37,553 nucleotides of DNA from assembly GCA_937903155.1 (NCBI GenBank), contig CALCZU010000123.1, forward strand, positions 1 through 37,553. The letters run 5' to 3'. The position numbers were made by a program, and so were the translations under genes. The DNA comes from an uncultured Bdellovibrionales bacterium (GTDB taxonomy: Bacteria; Bdellovibrionota; FAC87; UBA2466). This document shows, piece by piece, positions 1 through 7,290 of this stretch; the first letter of the stretch is position 1; every line of letters starts with the position of its first letter. Under the pieces are notes generated by a model, which had not been told where the DNA came from, did not search any database, and worked only from the letters and a program-made list of their open reading frames with translations.

Positions 1-67
1 CGCGCGGCAACCTTTGTACGCTGAGCTGGGAAGGTTGCCGCGCGTGCTACGCACGCTCGCAATGACG
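1..67. repeat. Partial dispersed inverted-repeat element at window edge
   Basis: Bases 1-14 and 31-44 form a perfect 14-bp inverted repeat (CGCGCGGCAACCTT / AAGGTTGCCGCGCG) around a 16-nt loop. It is followed by GCTCGCAATGACG, which is the outer right arm of the repeat family also seen at 4503-4634, 12839-12969 and 31086-31135. The left end probably lies outside the window. It lies just downstream of the stop codon of the leftward gene at 76-489, so it could act as a terminator or mRNA 3'-end structure. That role is inferred. Confidence 0.6.
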
Positions 68-75
68 CTGTCTCT

Positions 76-489
76 TCACTTACAGCCGCGGAAGGTGTGA
101 TTCTTAAAGAGTACAGGAACGTTTTCTCCCTCGCAGCGGAAGTAGGCTTCGCCCCGTGCTTTTAGAAAGACGACGTCTCCGTAAACAGGCTCACAACGGT
201 ATGAGTAGTTAAAATCGCTTCCTTCCTTCATAACATTCGTATCGCAAGTCTCTTTAAAACCCACCGGCTCTCCGCAAGCTTCACCCGCGCTGAGGTAAAC
301 GGTCTTCTTTTCGGAGAGGACTTCGCCCTTTTCATCGAGGGTCGTTTCGATTTCCGTCAGTTCAGGCTTTGAAGATGTAAAAAAGGTCTTCACTTTCACT
401 CTTGAATTCAGGGTGGATTCACATTGAAAGCTGTATTCTGCGAGTAGAATACGGGAGAGGAGAAAGACTCCTAAATAAATTTTTACCAT
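76..489 (-). CDS. Exported hypothetical protein, 137 aa
   Basis: I do not recognise this family. The protein begins with a short basic/hydrophobic segment (MVKIYLGVFLLSRILLAEYS) that reads as a Sec signal peptide, so the product is probably periplasmic or outer-membrane associated. The mature part is rich in Cys: six are visible, including the stretch GEACGEP...ETCDTN and the C-terminal RGCK. This suggests disulphides formed after export. The start is the ATG at 489. A TATAAA sequence (rev. comp. of 492-497) sits almost against it but is too close to be a convincing -10 box for this start. The gene is leftward and ends beside the repeat at 1-67. No neighbour hints at its role. Confidence 0.6.
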   Translation of the reverse strand: MVKIYLGVFLLSRILLAEYSFQCESTLNSRVKVKTFFTSSKPELTEIETTLDEKGEVLSEKKTVYLSAGEACGEPVGFKETCDTNVMKEGSDFNYSYRCEPVYGDVVFLKARGEAYFRCEGENVPVLFKNHTFRGCK

Positions 490-650
490 CTTTTATAGCT
501 AACCGAAGTTTTTTTTGCTGTCACGACACATGCTCCCGCCCGCGATGATCTCCTCTCGAAATGACGTTATCTAAAACACATTCACCACAATCTAGACAGA
601 ATACAATTGTGAAGCCCATTTGTGGAAGCCTGACGCAGCCAATTTTTGCG

Positions 651-666
651 TGGCCTGTGATTTGCT
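651..666 (+). promoter_or_regulatory. Sigma-54 (-24/-12) promoter upstream of the PilR-like gene
   Basis: TGGCCTGTGATTTGCT matches the sigma-54 consensus TGGCAYRNNNNTTGCW at 11 of 12 constrained positions. The invariant GG (652-653) and GC (664-665) are separated by exactly 10 nt. The predicted start is near 677, leaving a ~65-nt leader before the ATG at 742. The gene it serves encodes a sigma-54 activator, which suggests autoregulation. The rest of the 490-741 gap holds a TACAAT -10-like box at 602-607 with a poor -35, and nothing else I can name. Confidence 0.6.
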
Positions 667-741
667 TTATGTAAGTGACAAGAATTGATCTCCCAAGCAG
701 TTGTTGAGTGGGAATGTTGAATGCAGATGTTGAGGTGAAGT

Positions 742-2190
742 ATGGCTGTCGCTCGAATTCTCGTTGTGGACGATGAAGAAAGTATCCGCGAGTTTTTTGA
801 AATTATGCTGAAACGCGAAGGCTATGAAGTCTTTAGCGCTCAAAACGGAAAAGAAGGTTTTGAAGCTTTCAAGAAGAATCCCGTTGATCTGATCATCTCA
901 GATATTCAAATGCCCGAGATGTCGGGAATGGAACTTCTGGTAAAGGTGAAAGAGACCGATCCCGAAACCCCCATGATTATGATCACCGCCTTCGGTTCCA
1001 CCGAAACGGCCGTTGAAGCTCTTAAAATGGGAGCTTACGATTACATCCAAAAGCCTTTTAAGCTCGATGAAGTGAAAATTGTCATCCGACAAGCGCTTGA
1101 AAAACGATCGCTTAAGATGGAAAACGTCCAGCTCAAAAAAGAATTGGGCACCCGCTACGCGTTCGATAATATCATTGGTGGCGCTCCCCCGATGCTCCGA
1201 ATTTACGAACTTGTAAAACGGATTGCCAATACCAAAAGCTCGGTCTTAATCACTGGAGAAAGCGGTACCGGAAAAGAATTGATTGCAAGAGCCGTCCATT
1301 ACAATGGCCCTCTTAAAGATAAACCCTTTGTCACCGTAAACTGCGGCGCGATTCCAGAAAATCTCATGGAAAGTGAAATGTTCGGTCATAAAAAAGGATC
1401 GTTCACAGGAGCCATCGCGGATAAAAAAGGACTCTTTGAAGTCGCTAATACTGGAACCATTTTCTTAGACGAATTAGGAGAACTCCCACTTCAAATGCAA
1501 GTGAAGCTCCTCCGAGTCATCCAAGAAGGAACTTTTAAACGCGTCGGTAGCACCGAAGACATCCGAGTCGATGTCCGAGTCATCTCGGCCACAAACCGCA
1601 ACTTAGAAGTAGAAGTCAAAGCCGGTCGGTTCAGAGAAGATTTATTCTACCGAATGAATGTCATCCAAGTGCATTGCCCACCTTTGAGAGAACGCAAAGA
1701 AGACATTCCAATGTTGTCGAATCACTTCTTAGAAAAATTCAGCAAAGTGCTCGGCATTAATGTGAAAAAGATCAGCAACGAAGCCATGGATGCTTTAAAG
1801 AGCTATCATTTTCCCGGAAACGTTCGAGAGCTTGAAAATATTATGGAGAGAACGGTGGCGCTTGAACCCGGTCCCGTGATTCTTCCCGAAAGCTTACCGA
1901 AACACATGCTCGAACACCGTCAGGACACGCCTGGACAGCTCGATGCAAATCGGATTGAAATTAGCACTGAAAAAGGTGTGGATTTAGAAGCTTTAGTGGC
2001 AGAGTTTGAAAGAGCGCTTTTAGTGAAAGCTCTGGAGCAGACTGGCGGCATTAAAAAACGCGCCGCCAAGCTACTCAGTATTTCTTTTAGAAGCATGCGC
2101 TACCGAGTCGACAAATACGGCCTCGGCGCGATGAGTATCGATGACGAAGATGAAGATCTGGCGTCAGATAAATCCAACGCCAGCGCTTAA
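742..2190 (+). CDS. Sigma-54-dependent response regulator, NtrC family, PilR-like
   Basis: A three-domain enhancer-binding protein of 482 aa, the normal length for the family. Residues 1-120 are a CheY-like receiver with acidic pocket D10/D11, phospho-acceptor D54 and the conserved KPF lysine. Residues ~145-385 are the AAA+ domain with Walker A GESGTGKE (172-179) and the sigma-54 contact loop GSFTGA (219-224; the common form is GAFTGA, and Ser at position 2 also occurs). The C-terminal ~430-460 is a Fis-type helix-turn-helix (KKRAAKLLSISFRSMRYR). It would bind enhancers and remodel sigma-54 RNA polymerase when phosphorylated. No cognate histidine kinase lies in the window. It is convergent with a type IV pilin-like gene (stops 4 nt apart), hence 'PilR-like'. 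The Shine-Dalgarno GAGGTGA at 732-738 supports the 742 start. Confidence 0.9.
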   Translation: MAVARILVVDDEESIREFFEIMLKREGYEVFSAQNGKEGFEAFKKNPVDLIISDIQMPEMSGMELLVKVKETDPETPMIMITAFGSTETAVEALKMGAYDYIQKPFKLDEVKIVIRQALEKRSLKMENVQLKKELGTRYAFDNIIGGAPPMLRIYELVKRIANTKSSVLITGESGTGKELIARAVHYNGPLKDKPFVTVNCGAIPENLMESEMFGHKKGSFTGAIADKKGLFEVANTGTIFLDELGELPLQMQVKLLRVIQEGTFKRVGSTEDIRVDVRVISATNRNLEVEVKAGRFREDLFYRMNVIQVHCPPLRERKEDIPMLSNHFLEKFSKVLGINVKKISNEAMDALKSYHFPGNVRELENIMERTVALEPGPVILPESLPKHMLEHRQDTPGQLDANRIEISTEKGVDLEALVAEFERALLVKALEQTGGIKKRAAKLLSISFRSMRYRVDKYGLGAMSIDDEDEDLASDKSNASA

Positions 2191-2194
2191 AAAA

Positions 2195-2836
2195 TCACGA
2201 CCCATCAACAGTGTTAGTTAATGTGCGAGCTTGTGTAATCGTCCACTGATCCAAATCTCCAAGGACAATTGCCGCAGCGGCAGGCGGTCTAATGGATCCG
2301 TAAGCCACTGCAGTGTATGCGCCAAAAGTTCCGTTCGGAATCACAGCTGCATTACATACGTTGTAAGCCGGGGTCGGGACTAAGTTTCCCGCCGTCGCAG
2401 CCGTTGAAGCACCGTAAAGACTACGTTGATTCAACACCGTCGCGGTATTTGCCGTGTAATAAGTTGGAATCCCTGCAGCGATTTGTCCGCCGGCGATGGT
2501 AGCAGCTCCAGGAACTGCAGCAGCAATTGCAGAATCGGCACAACCACCCGTCGGGAATCCAATCACATAACTCATTTGAGCCGAGTTTCCATCAATCGAA
2601 AAGCCCATCGCTTGCAAATTATTTCCGTATGCATTGTATTCGTGAAAGAAAATTCCTTCGAGGTCGGCGATGGCGCCCAAATTCACTTTGGCCTCAGCCT
2701 TTTTCGCTTTGCCGACCATTCGTCTATACATCGGCACTCCCGCTGTCGACAAAACCCCGATGATGGCGACGGTCACTAGCAATTCCATTAAGGAAAAGCC
2801 CGAGTTATTTTTTGCTTTCGAATGCGTTCTCACCAT
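2195..2836 (-). CDS. Type IV pilin-like protein (PilA/PulG class), 213 aa
   Basis: The prepilin motif is clear: a short basic leader ending in G13, then F14-SLMELLVTVAIIGVLSTAG, with the conserved Glu at mature position 5 (E18). The hydrophobic helix is followed by PMYRRMVGKAKKAEAKVNL, the usual pilin amphipathic continuation. The rest is Ala/Gly/Thr-rich and contains four Cys, consistent with a pilin globular head. The product would be cleaved and N-methylated by prepilin peptidase and assembled into a pilus or pseudopilus. I chose the ATG at 2836 because AGGAGA lies 7 nt upstream and the leader length fits. A longer reading frame to 2959 has no such support. It is convergent with the PilR-like gene. 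No sigma-54 promoter was found upstream. Confidence 0.88.
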   Translation of the reverse strand: MVRTHSKAKNNSGFSLMELLVTVAIIGVLSTAGVPMYRRMVGKAKKAEAKVNLGAIADLEGIFFHEYNAYGNNLQAMGFSIDGNSAQMSYVIGFPTGGCADSAIAAAVPGAATIAGGQIAAGIPTYYTANTATVLNQRSLYGASTAATAGNLVPTPAYNVCNAAVIPNGTFGAYTAVAYGSIRPPAAAAIVLGDLDQWTITQARTLTNTVDGS

Positions 2837-3120
2837 TACGTTCTCCTGATTTTTTGTGGTTATCGTTTTAAGAGTTGTTGTGAATCGAAAAGTTGAAGGA
2901 CCTAAAACCCTGCGTCGATGTAATATTGTAACCCGAAAACGCGGTGCGATTCCAAACAATAATCAATGGCTCCGACACGGAGGATTAATTTCTCACGTAA
3001 AGCATTAGAGCCGTTACGAAATTTCACTTAGGCATAAGAAGTGTAATGATTCGGATTTGCGAATGCCTAAACTCATTACAAACCGCGTCTAATTTCTAGG
3101 CACTCCACACCTATCTATCG
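2837..3120. other. Intergenic region between divergent pilin gene and glmU
   Basis: About 280 nt without a convincing gene. It must contain the leftward pilin promoter. On the minus strand a TACAAT-like box is present, but no -35 at a proper distance. I checked the minus strand for GG-N10-GC (sigma-54) and found none; the nearest (rev. comp. of 2941-2953) has a 9-nt spacing. Nothing else is recognisable. Confidence 0.4.
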
Positions 3121-3149
3121 TCGACAACCGCCTTGTCCTGCCTTATATT
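3121..3149 (+). promoter_or_regulatory. Sigma-70-type promoter for glmU, near-leaderless
   Basis: TCGACA (3121-3126), a 17-nt spacer and TATATT (3144-3149) make a good vegetative promoter. The predicted start (~3156) is only about 3 nt before the ATG at 3159, and there is no Shine-Dalgarno. The mRNA is therefore probably leaderless or nearly so. Confidence 0.6.
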
Positions 3150-3158
3150 TTTTAGCCT

Positions 3159-4493
3159 ATGACCTTTTCACCGCACATTTTGATTTTAGCCGCTGGACAA
3201 GGAAAGCGAATGCGTTCGCTTCTCCCCAAAGTATTACACCCGATCCTCTTTCAACCCATGCTGCACCACGTACTGCGGCTGACCAAAGGGATTCCGCATG
3301 CGTCTATCACAGCGGTATTGGGACATGGTGAGCGCGAAGTCAAAGACGCTTGTTTTTCTTATCCGGACCTCAAATACGTGAGTCAAAAAGAGCAGCTCGG
3401 AACGGCCCACGCGGTCATGCAAGCGAAAGAACTTTTGGCCATGAAATCCGGCCACGTATTAATACTCTGCGGAGATGTCCCGCTTTTAAAGCTTGAGTCT
3501 ATCGGCCGACTTTTGAACGAACACGAAACCCAAAAAGCCGCTTGCACGGTTGTGACAACGATTCTTCAAAACCCCACAGGCTATGGAAGAATTTTGAAGA
3601 ACGCAAAAGATCAGATGATAGGCATTCGAGAAGAAAAAGATGCAACGGCTAAAGAGCGAAAAATTACCGAGATCAATGCTGGGATTTACTGTTTTGAAAT
3701 TGCCGCACTCGCGGATTCGCTTAAGAAAATCAAAAATGATAATGAACAGGCGGAGTACTATCTGACAGATGTGATCGAACTCCTCGTTCAAGCGAAGAAA
3801 AAAGTCGCAACGATTCTTTTTGAAGATTCAGACGAAGTGATGGGAATTAACGACCGACTCGCGCTTTGCCAGGCGGAAAAAATTCTTCAGAAGAGAATTA
3901 ATACGGATCATATGCTGAAGGGAGTGACCATTCATCTTCCCGAAACCGTATTAATCGATGCTGAAACTCAGATTGAATCCGATGTCGAAATCGAACCGAA
4001 TTGTTCGATTATCGCCTCCAACTTGCGACGCGGATCCCATCTCAAGCAAGGTTGCTATATCGAAAGCAGCATCGTGGGCGAAGATTCTTCCGTCGGTCCC
4101 TACGCCCATTTACGTCCAGGCAGTGAACTTGGCAAAAAATGTAAAATCGGAAATTTCGTTGAGCTGAAAAAAGCGCACATGAAAGACGGATCCAAAGCCT
4201 CGCACTTAAGTTACATTGGAGACGCAGAGGTCGGAAAAAATACGAATATCGGCTGCGGCTTTGTCACGTGTAACTACGACGGATTTAAAAAACATAAAAC
4301 CACGATAGAAGACGACGTCTTCATCGGAAGCGATTCCCAAGTTGTCGCCCCTGTTACGATCGGCAGTGGAGCCTACATCGCATCGGGTTCGACCATCACA
4401 CAAAACGTCCCCAAAGATGCCCTTGCGTTAAGCCGCACCCGCCAGGTCAACAAAGAAGGCTACGCAAAAAAAATCCGCGACAGTAAGAAGTAA
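3159..4493 (+). CDS. glmU: Bifunctional UDP-GlcNAc pyrophosphorylase / glucosamine-1-P acetyltransferase
   Basis: Makes UDP-GlcNAc from glucosamine-1-phosphate, the cytoplasmic precursor for peptidoglycan and lipid A. The N-terminal half is a nucleotidyltransferase with LAAGQGKRM (10-18) and the CGDVP and EQAEYYLTD segments. The C-terminal half is a left-handed beta-helix of hexapeptide repeats (GPYAHLRPGSELG, GNFVELKKA, HLSYIGDAEVG, GCGFVTCNYDG), matching the acetyltransferase active site. At 444 aa it is close to the E. coli length. The start has no Shine-Dalgarno but lies 9 nt after a -10 box (see 3121-3149). It is convergent with ribF, with the inverted repeat at 4503-4634 between them. 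Confidence 0.95.
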   Translation: MTFSPHILILAAGQGKRMRSLLPKVLHPILFQPMLHHVLRLTKGIPHASITAVLGHGEREVKDACFSYPDLKYVSQKEQLGTAHAVMQAKELLAMKSGHVLILCGDVPLLKLESIGRLLNEHETQKAACTVVTTILQNPTGYGRILKNAKDQMIGIREEKDATAKERKITEINAGIYCFEIAALADSLKKIKNDNEQAEYYLTDVIELLVQAKKKVATILFEDSDEVMGINDRLALCQAEKILQKRINTDHMLKGVTIHLPETVLIDAETQIESDVEIEPNCSIIASNLRRGSHLKQGCYIESSIVGEDSSVGPYAHLRPGSELGKKCKIGNFVELKKAHMKDGSKASHLSYIGDAEVGKNTNIGCGFVTCNYDGFKKHKTTIEDDVFIGSDSQVVAPVTIGSGAYIASGSTITQNVPKDALALSRTRQVNKEGYAKKIRDSKK

Positions 4494-4502
4494 GGAAAAC
4501 AA

Positions 4503-4634
4503 CGTCGTTGCGAGGAGCGGAGCGACGAAGCAATCTCGCCGCAAAAGAACGCTATTGTTGTCGGCTGTTGCTACATCCAAAGTTCTTCTCGAGTACATCG
4601 AGATTGCTTCGTCGCTCCGCTCCTCGCAATGACG
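4503..4634. repeat. Dispersed inverted-repeat element, 36-bp arms
   Basis: The arms at 4503-4538 and 4599-4634 are inverted repeats, identical over the inner 30 bp (4509-4538 with 4599-4628) and with one mismatch in the outer 6 bp. The loop is 60 nt. The arms read CGTCRTTGCGAGGAGC...GAAGCAATCTCG. Bases 4582-4614 (inner loop plus right arm) are the exact reverse complement of 12861-12893, so this is a true dispersed family. No target-site duplication is evident. It fills the gap between the convergent glmU and ribF genes and could terminate both, as a structured 3' end. Confidence 0.9.
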
Positions 4635-4638
4635 GGTG

Positions 4639-5553
4639 CTACGCCTTCTGAATGTCTTCTTGGATTTGGGCTTTCAAAGCGTCCAGCGATGGGAATTTTT
4701 TTTCATCGCGGATAAATCGGATAAATTCGACTTCGAGAAATTCGTCGTAAATCTTGTGGTTGAAATCAAAGATGTGAACTTCGACGAGCCTTTGGGGAGA
4801 AGCTTCCTCAAACGTGGGTCTCACGCCTACATTGGCAATGGCTCGATAACTTTCGTTCTGCCAGTGGACTTGAACGGCATACACCCCGTTTTTAGGAAGA
4901 ATTTTATCCGAAGGCACATGCAGATTCGCGGTTGGAAAACCAATTGTGCGCCCCCTCTTATCTCCATGGCGAACATTGCCCGTTAAAAAATAGGGTCTTC
5001 CTAAATGAACGGCGGCTTCTTCGACTTTACCTGCGGCCACCAGCCTTCGAATCTCACTCGAGCCGATCTTGGTCCCATCGGTCGCAACCTCTTTCGCCGC
5101 AAAAAGTTTAATCCCCTGAGCTTCACATAGGCGAGCCAAGACTGCCGTTGTTCCGCTGCGATTTTTTCCAAAGCAGAAATTATTTCCCACGTGAACGGAC
5201 TTCGCTTTCAATCCCGTAACGAAAAAATGGTTTACAAATTCAGCAGGAGTTAACTCTGCAAGCGATTTATCAAACGTTTGCACGAGCGCCGACGAAACTC
5301 CGTAGTCTCCAAGAAGCGAGAGCTTCTCAGAAGTCGTTGTCAGTCGCTCTAATTTTTTTTCTGGATGTAAAACTTCAACCGGATGAGGAAAGAATGTTAA
5401 AACGACCGCTTCAACGCCTTGAGAGTCCGCGTCCTTCACAAGTTCCTTTAAGAGACTTTGATGACCTCGATGCACGCCATCGAAGTTGCCAATGGCAACC
5501 ACACAGGACTGAACTTGAGTGGCCGCTTCTTTAAGGTGATGAAAAACTTTCAC
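4639..5553 (-). CDS. ribF: Bifunctional riboflavin kinase / FAD synthetase
   Basis: Converts riboflavin to FMN and then FAD in the cytoplasm. The N-terminal FAD synthetase (nucleotidyltransferase) domain shows GNFDGVHRGH (22-31) and SSEIRRLV. The C-terminal riboflavin kinase domain shows GNVRHGDKRGRTIGFPTANL followed by PKNGVYAV and ANVGVRPTF. At 304 aa it has the normal length for the two-domain enzyme. It is the last gene of a leftward operon, 17 nt after the coiled-coil gene and downstream of a lipoprotein gene. It may be expressed from the predicted sigma-54 promoter at 6617-6632, unless an internal promoter exists. Confidence 0.95.
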   Translation of the reverse strand: MKVFHHLKEAATQVQSCVVAIGNFDGVHRGHQSLLKELVKDADSQGVEAVVLTFFPHPVEVLHPEKKLERLTTTSEKLSLLGDYGVSSALVQTFDKSLAELTPAEFVNHFFVTGLKAKSVHVGNNFCFGKNRSGTTAVLARLCEAQGIKLFAAKEVATDGTKIGSSEIRRLVAAGKVEEAAVHLGRPYFLTGNVRHGDKRGRTIGFPTANLHVPSDKILPKNGVYAVQVHWQNESYRAIANVGVRPTFEEASPQRLVEVHIFDFNHKIYDEFLEVEFIRFIRDEKKFPSLDALKAQIQEDIQKA

Positions 5554-5570
5554 ACGAAATCAAATGAAAC

Positions 5571-6011
5571 TTAGTTCACTGACGATCGGGATTCCGAAAA
5601 ATTCTTAGACTTTGTTTTTCGAGGCGTCATTGCTTTTTTCTTGCTAGAACTTTTCTTTACGGAAGACTTTTTCTTTGCAACGGGCTTATCCGCTCGACTG
5701 ACCGATCTTAAGAAACTAACAAAATCGTTTAAGTTGTCGTTGAGACGTTTGCGTTCGAGATCCACAAGGTTATGGACTTTTTTCTCAAGTCCATGGCGAG
5801 TTTTATTCACTTGTTTCAAAACTTTATCCAAACGCGCCTGACTCTTATCGCGCGCTTCGCGACTTTTCGAATCCAATTCACTGACTAAAGTTTTCAATTG
5901 CTTCTCGTAACCTGTCAGTTGTTCTGAAAAATGGTGGAGAAGTTCCGCCCCTTTAGGAAAACGAGCAGGAAGATCGTTCAGAGTTTTTTTGAGTTTAGTT
6001 TGAATGGACAT
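5571..6011 (-). CDS. Coiled-coil protein with histone-H1-like basic tail, 146 aa
   Basis: Not assigned to a family. Residues ~1-105 are predicted helical and strongly charged, in heptad-like patterns (EQLTGYEKQLKTLVSELDSK, LEKKVHNLVDLERKRLN), suggesting a coiled coil somewhat like phasins or small scaffold proteins. The last ~40 residues are Lys/Ser/Arg-rich (KKKSSVKKSSSKKK), like the tails of bacterial histone-H1-like proteins, so nucleic-acid binding is possible. I chose the ATG at 6011 because AGGAGCG sits just upstream. An in-frame start at 6062 would add 17 residues without such a site. It is the middle gene of the lipoprotein / coiled-coil / ribF operon. Confidence 0.7.
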   Translation of the reverse strand: MSIQTKLKKTLNDLPARFPKGAELLHHFSEQLTGYEKQLKTLVSELDSKSREARDKSQARLDKVLKQVNKTRHGLEKKVHNLVDLERKRLNDNLNDFVSFLRSVSRADKPVAKKKSSVKKSSSKKKAMTPRKTKSKNFSESRSSVN

Positions 6012-6062
6012 AATCGCTCCTAGTAGGACTAACGATATCCCACTGGACGACTGAGATGGCAA

Positions 6063-6557
6063 TTAAAAACTACATTTCTCGTCGGGAGTAATGATTCCAG
6101 TGTAAGGAACAAAACGATAATACGCACCCGTTTTTACATCGGTGAGTTCAAGTTCTCGTCCTAACTCATAATCAAAGTCGACGATCGTGCCCGTCGATTG
6201 CACCGCTTGCTGCGATGTAGAATCTTGACTAGGTGCAGTTAAAAACTCTGCGCGAATCATTTTTGAGTCGGGATCGATATTGTAGTTAAAAGTAATTACC
6301 GGATTTTGATATTCCGTATTATTTTCTACTTTTTTCACCGAGCCTTTGTAATTCTTCGAAAAATCAAAAACGAGAAAAGTCGTGTTACTTAAATTTCTGT
6401 AAGAAGGAGCGGTGCTCGTGGTTTCTGCGAGTCTCCAAGGTTGGTCGACAATCGTTGTAAATCTCTCCGTTGCGGGTTGTTGGCATTTCCGGGTTCCGCA
6501 AGCGGTCATCATTAAGCTAACAAAAAGAAGTAAAATGTTGATATTGCGTATCGTCAT
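6063..6557 (-). CDS. Putative lipoprotein, 164 aa
   Basis: The N-terminus is a lipoprotein signal peptide with lipobox LMMTAC and lipid-modified Cys20, so the product should be membrane anchored. The mature part shows beta-strand-rich polar segments (TTFLVFDFSKNYKGSVKKVE, NPVITFNYNIDPDSKMIRAEF) and a C-terminal YRFVPYTGI. This is lipocalin-like in style but I cannot assign it. It is the first gene of the leftward operon with a coiled-coil protein and ribF. A sigma-54-like promoter lies ~60 nt upstream on the same strand. The ribosome-binding site is modest (AAGGTG). Confidence 0.75.
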   Translation of the reverse strand: MTIRNINILLLFVSLMMTACGTRKCQQPATERFTTIVDQPWRLAETTSTAPSYRNLSNTTFLVFDFSKNYKGSVKKVENNTEYQNPVITFNYNIDPDSKMIRAEFLTAPSQDSTSQQAVQSTGTIVDFDYELGRELELTDVKTGAYYRFVPYTGIITPDEKCSF

Positions 6558-6616
6558 ATTTTTTACACCTTGCCTTATTCCCCCAGGCAGGGCGCCTTTT
6601 CTTATAACCTGTATAC

Positions 6617-6632
6617 AGCAAGTCTTAGGCCG
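6617..6632 (-). promoter_or_regulatory. Sigma-54-like promoter for the lipoprotein / ribF operon
   Basis: On the minus strand the site reads CGGCCTAAGACTTGCT, 10 of 12 constrained matches to TGGCAYRNNNNTTGCW with GG-N10-GC spacing intact. The predicted start is near 6606, leaving a ~50-nt leader. It is less secure than the 11/12 sites because about one 10/12 match is expected by chance across the intergenic DNA. Confidence 0.4.
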
Positions 6633-6785
6633 AAGTTTCCTAACCTTTTTTAAGCGATTTCAATGAGTTAGACTCAGGCTGAAACCATGAAAAATGATTA
6701 GTTTTTGATCAACCATGTGGGAGGCTCCACTTTTGCCAGTGATTCTCACCCCTTAGTTTCACCAATTATGTAACACTCTCTAAAA

Positions 6786-6905
6786 TTGAAATCTAAAGGA
6801 GAACTAAAAAGATACCGTTTGGTTAGTGGGCAGAATGAATTTGCCATATTCGAATCCAATACAGGAATTCCAATAAAGCTAGTCCAGGGTCGGACGAAGA
6901 AATAG
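6786..6905 (+). CDS. Candidate small ORF, 39 aa, directly upstream of the 6910 gene
   Basis: A frame open from the stop at 6771 to TAG at 6903-6905 reads LKSKGELKRYRLVSGQNEF... and ends in GRTKK. It looks like a compact beta-rich peptide rather than random sequence. No ATG is present; the possible starts are TTG at 6786 or 6819, and neither has a clear Shine-Dalgarno. Its stop lies 4 nt before the ATG at 6910, and that gene also lacks a ribosome-binding site, so translational coupling is plausible. A weak GG-N10-GC site at 6722-6737 lies upstream. The remainder of the 6633-6785 gap shows nothing else. Coding status is uncertain. Confidence 0.35.
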   Translation: MKSKGELKRYRLVSGQNEFAIFESNTGIPIKLVQGRTKK

Positions 6906-6909
6906 TCCG

Positions 6910-7266
6910 ATGAGTGGAAAGAAAAAACAAAACCTAGATCCCCTCTTCCAGTTGTTTGAGCACTACTTACTCACCCGGTCTTACGAAGACTCGGGCGCTT
7001 TCACCAAATCCGTCGCGGAAGAGTATATTGCCTACTTAGATTCGACGAATGCGCATGTGCCGATGCACTGCCGCCAAACGCTGATTGAAGATTTAGAATC
7101 CGAAGCCCACGAACTTTTGGTCAAGAAGATGTACGGAACTGTGAAAAGCTCCGAGTACCAAAACTCGGGCAAAGTCATCAAAATCCAAAAAGACTTAGAG
7201 TTTTCAACGTTTGATTTCACCCCGCCAGGTGAAAAACAGGCGAATAATCCCGACAAAAAAGGCTGA
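6910..7266 (+). CDS. Conserved-looking hypothetical protein, 118 aa
   Basis: A soluble, mostly helical acidic protein with no signal peptide (SVAEEYIAYLDSTNAHV, CRQTLIEDLESEAHELLVKKMYG) and a polar tail. I do not recognise a domain. The ATG at 6910 has no Shine-Dalgarno, but it follows the stop of the small ORF at 6786-6905 by 4 nt. The ABC exporter gene starts 24 nt after its stop, so the two are probably co-transcribed. A role linked to that exporter is only a guess from position. Confidence 0.65.
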   Translation: MSGKKKQNLDPLFQLFEHYLLTRSYEDSGAFTKSVAEEYIAYLDSTNAHVPMHCRQTLIEDLESEAHELLVKKMYGTVKSSEYQNSGKVIKIQKDLEFSTFDFTPPGEKQANNPDKKG

Positions 7267-7290
7267 TTTACCAATCTCTTTTCTTCCCCT

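Noticed and set aside
2941..2953. Minus-strand TTGGAATCGCACCGCG as a sigma-54 site for the pilin gene
   Set aside because: The GG-to-GC spacing is 9 nt rather than 10, and the -12 element is poor.
2837..2959. 41-residue N-terminal extension of the pilin frame
   Set aside because: The prepilin leader and AGGAGA site fix the start at 2836; the extension has no such support.
4503..4634. Long inverted repeat as an IS element or integrated cassette
   Set aside because: Only 132 nt, no ORF, no evident target-site duplication.
6722..6737. AGGCTCCACTTTTGCC as a sigma-54 promoter for the 6786/6910 genes
   Set aside because: GG-N10-GC spacing holds, but only 8 of 12 constrained positions match; not distinguishable from chance.
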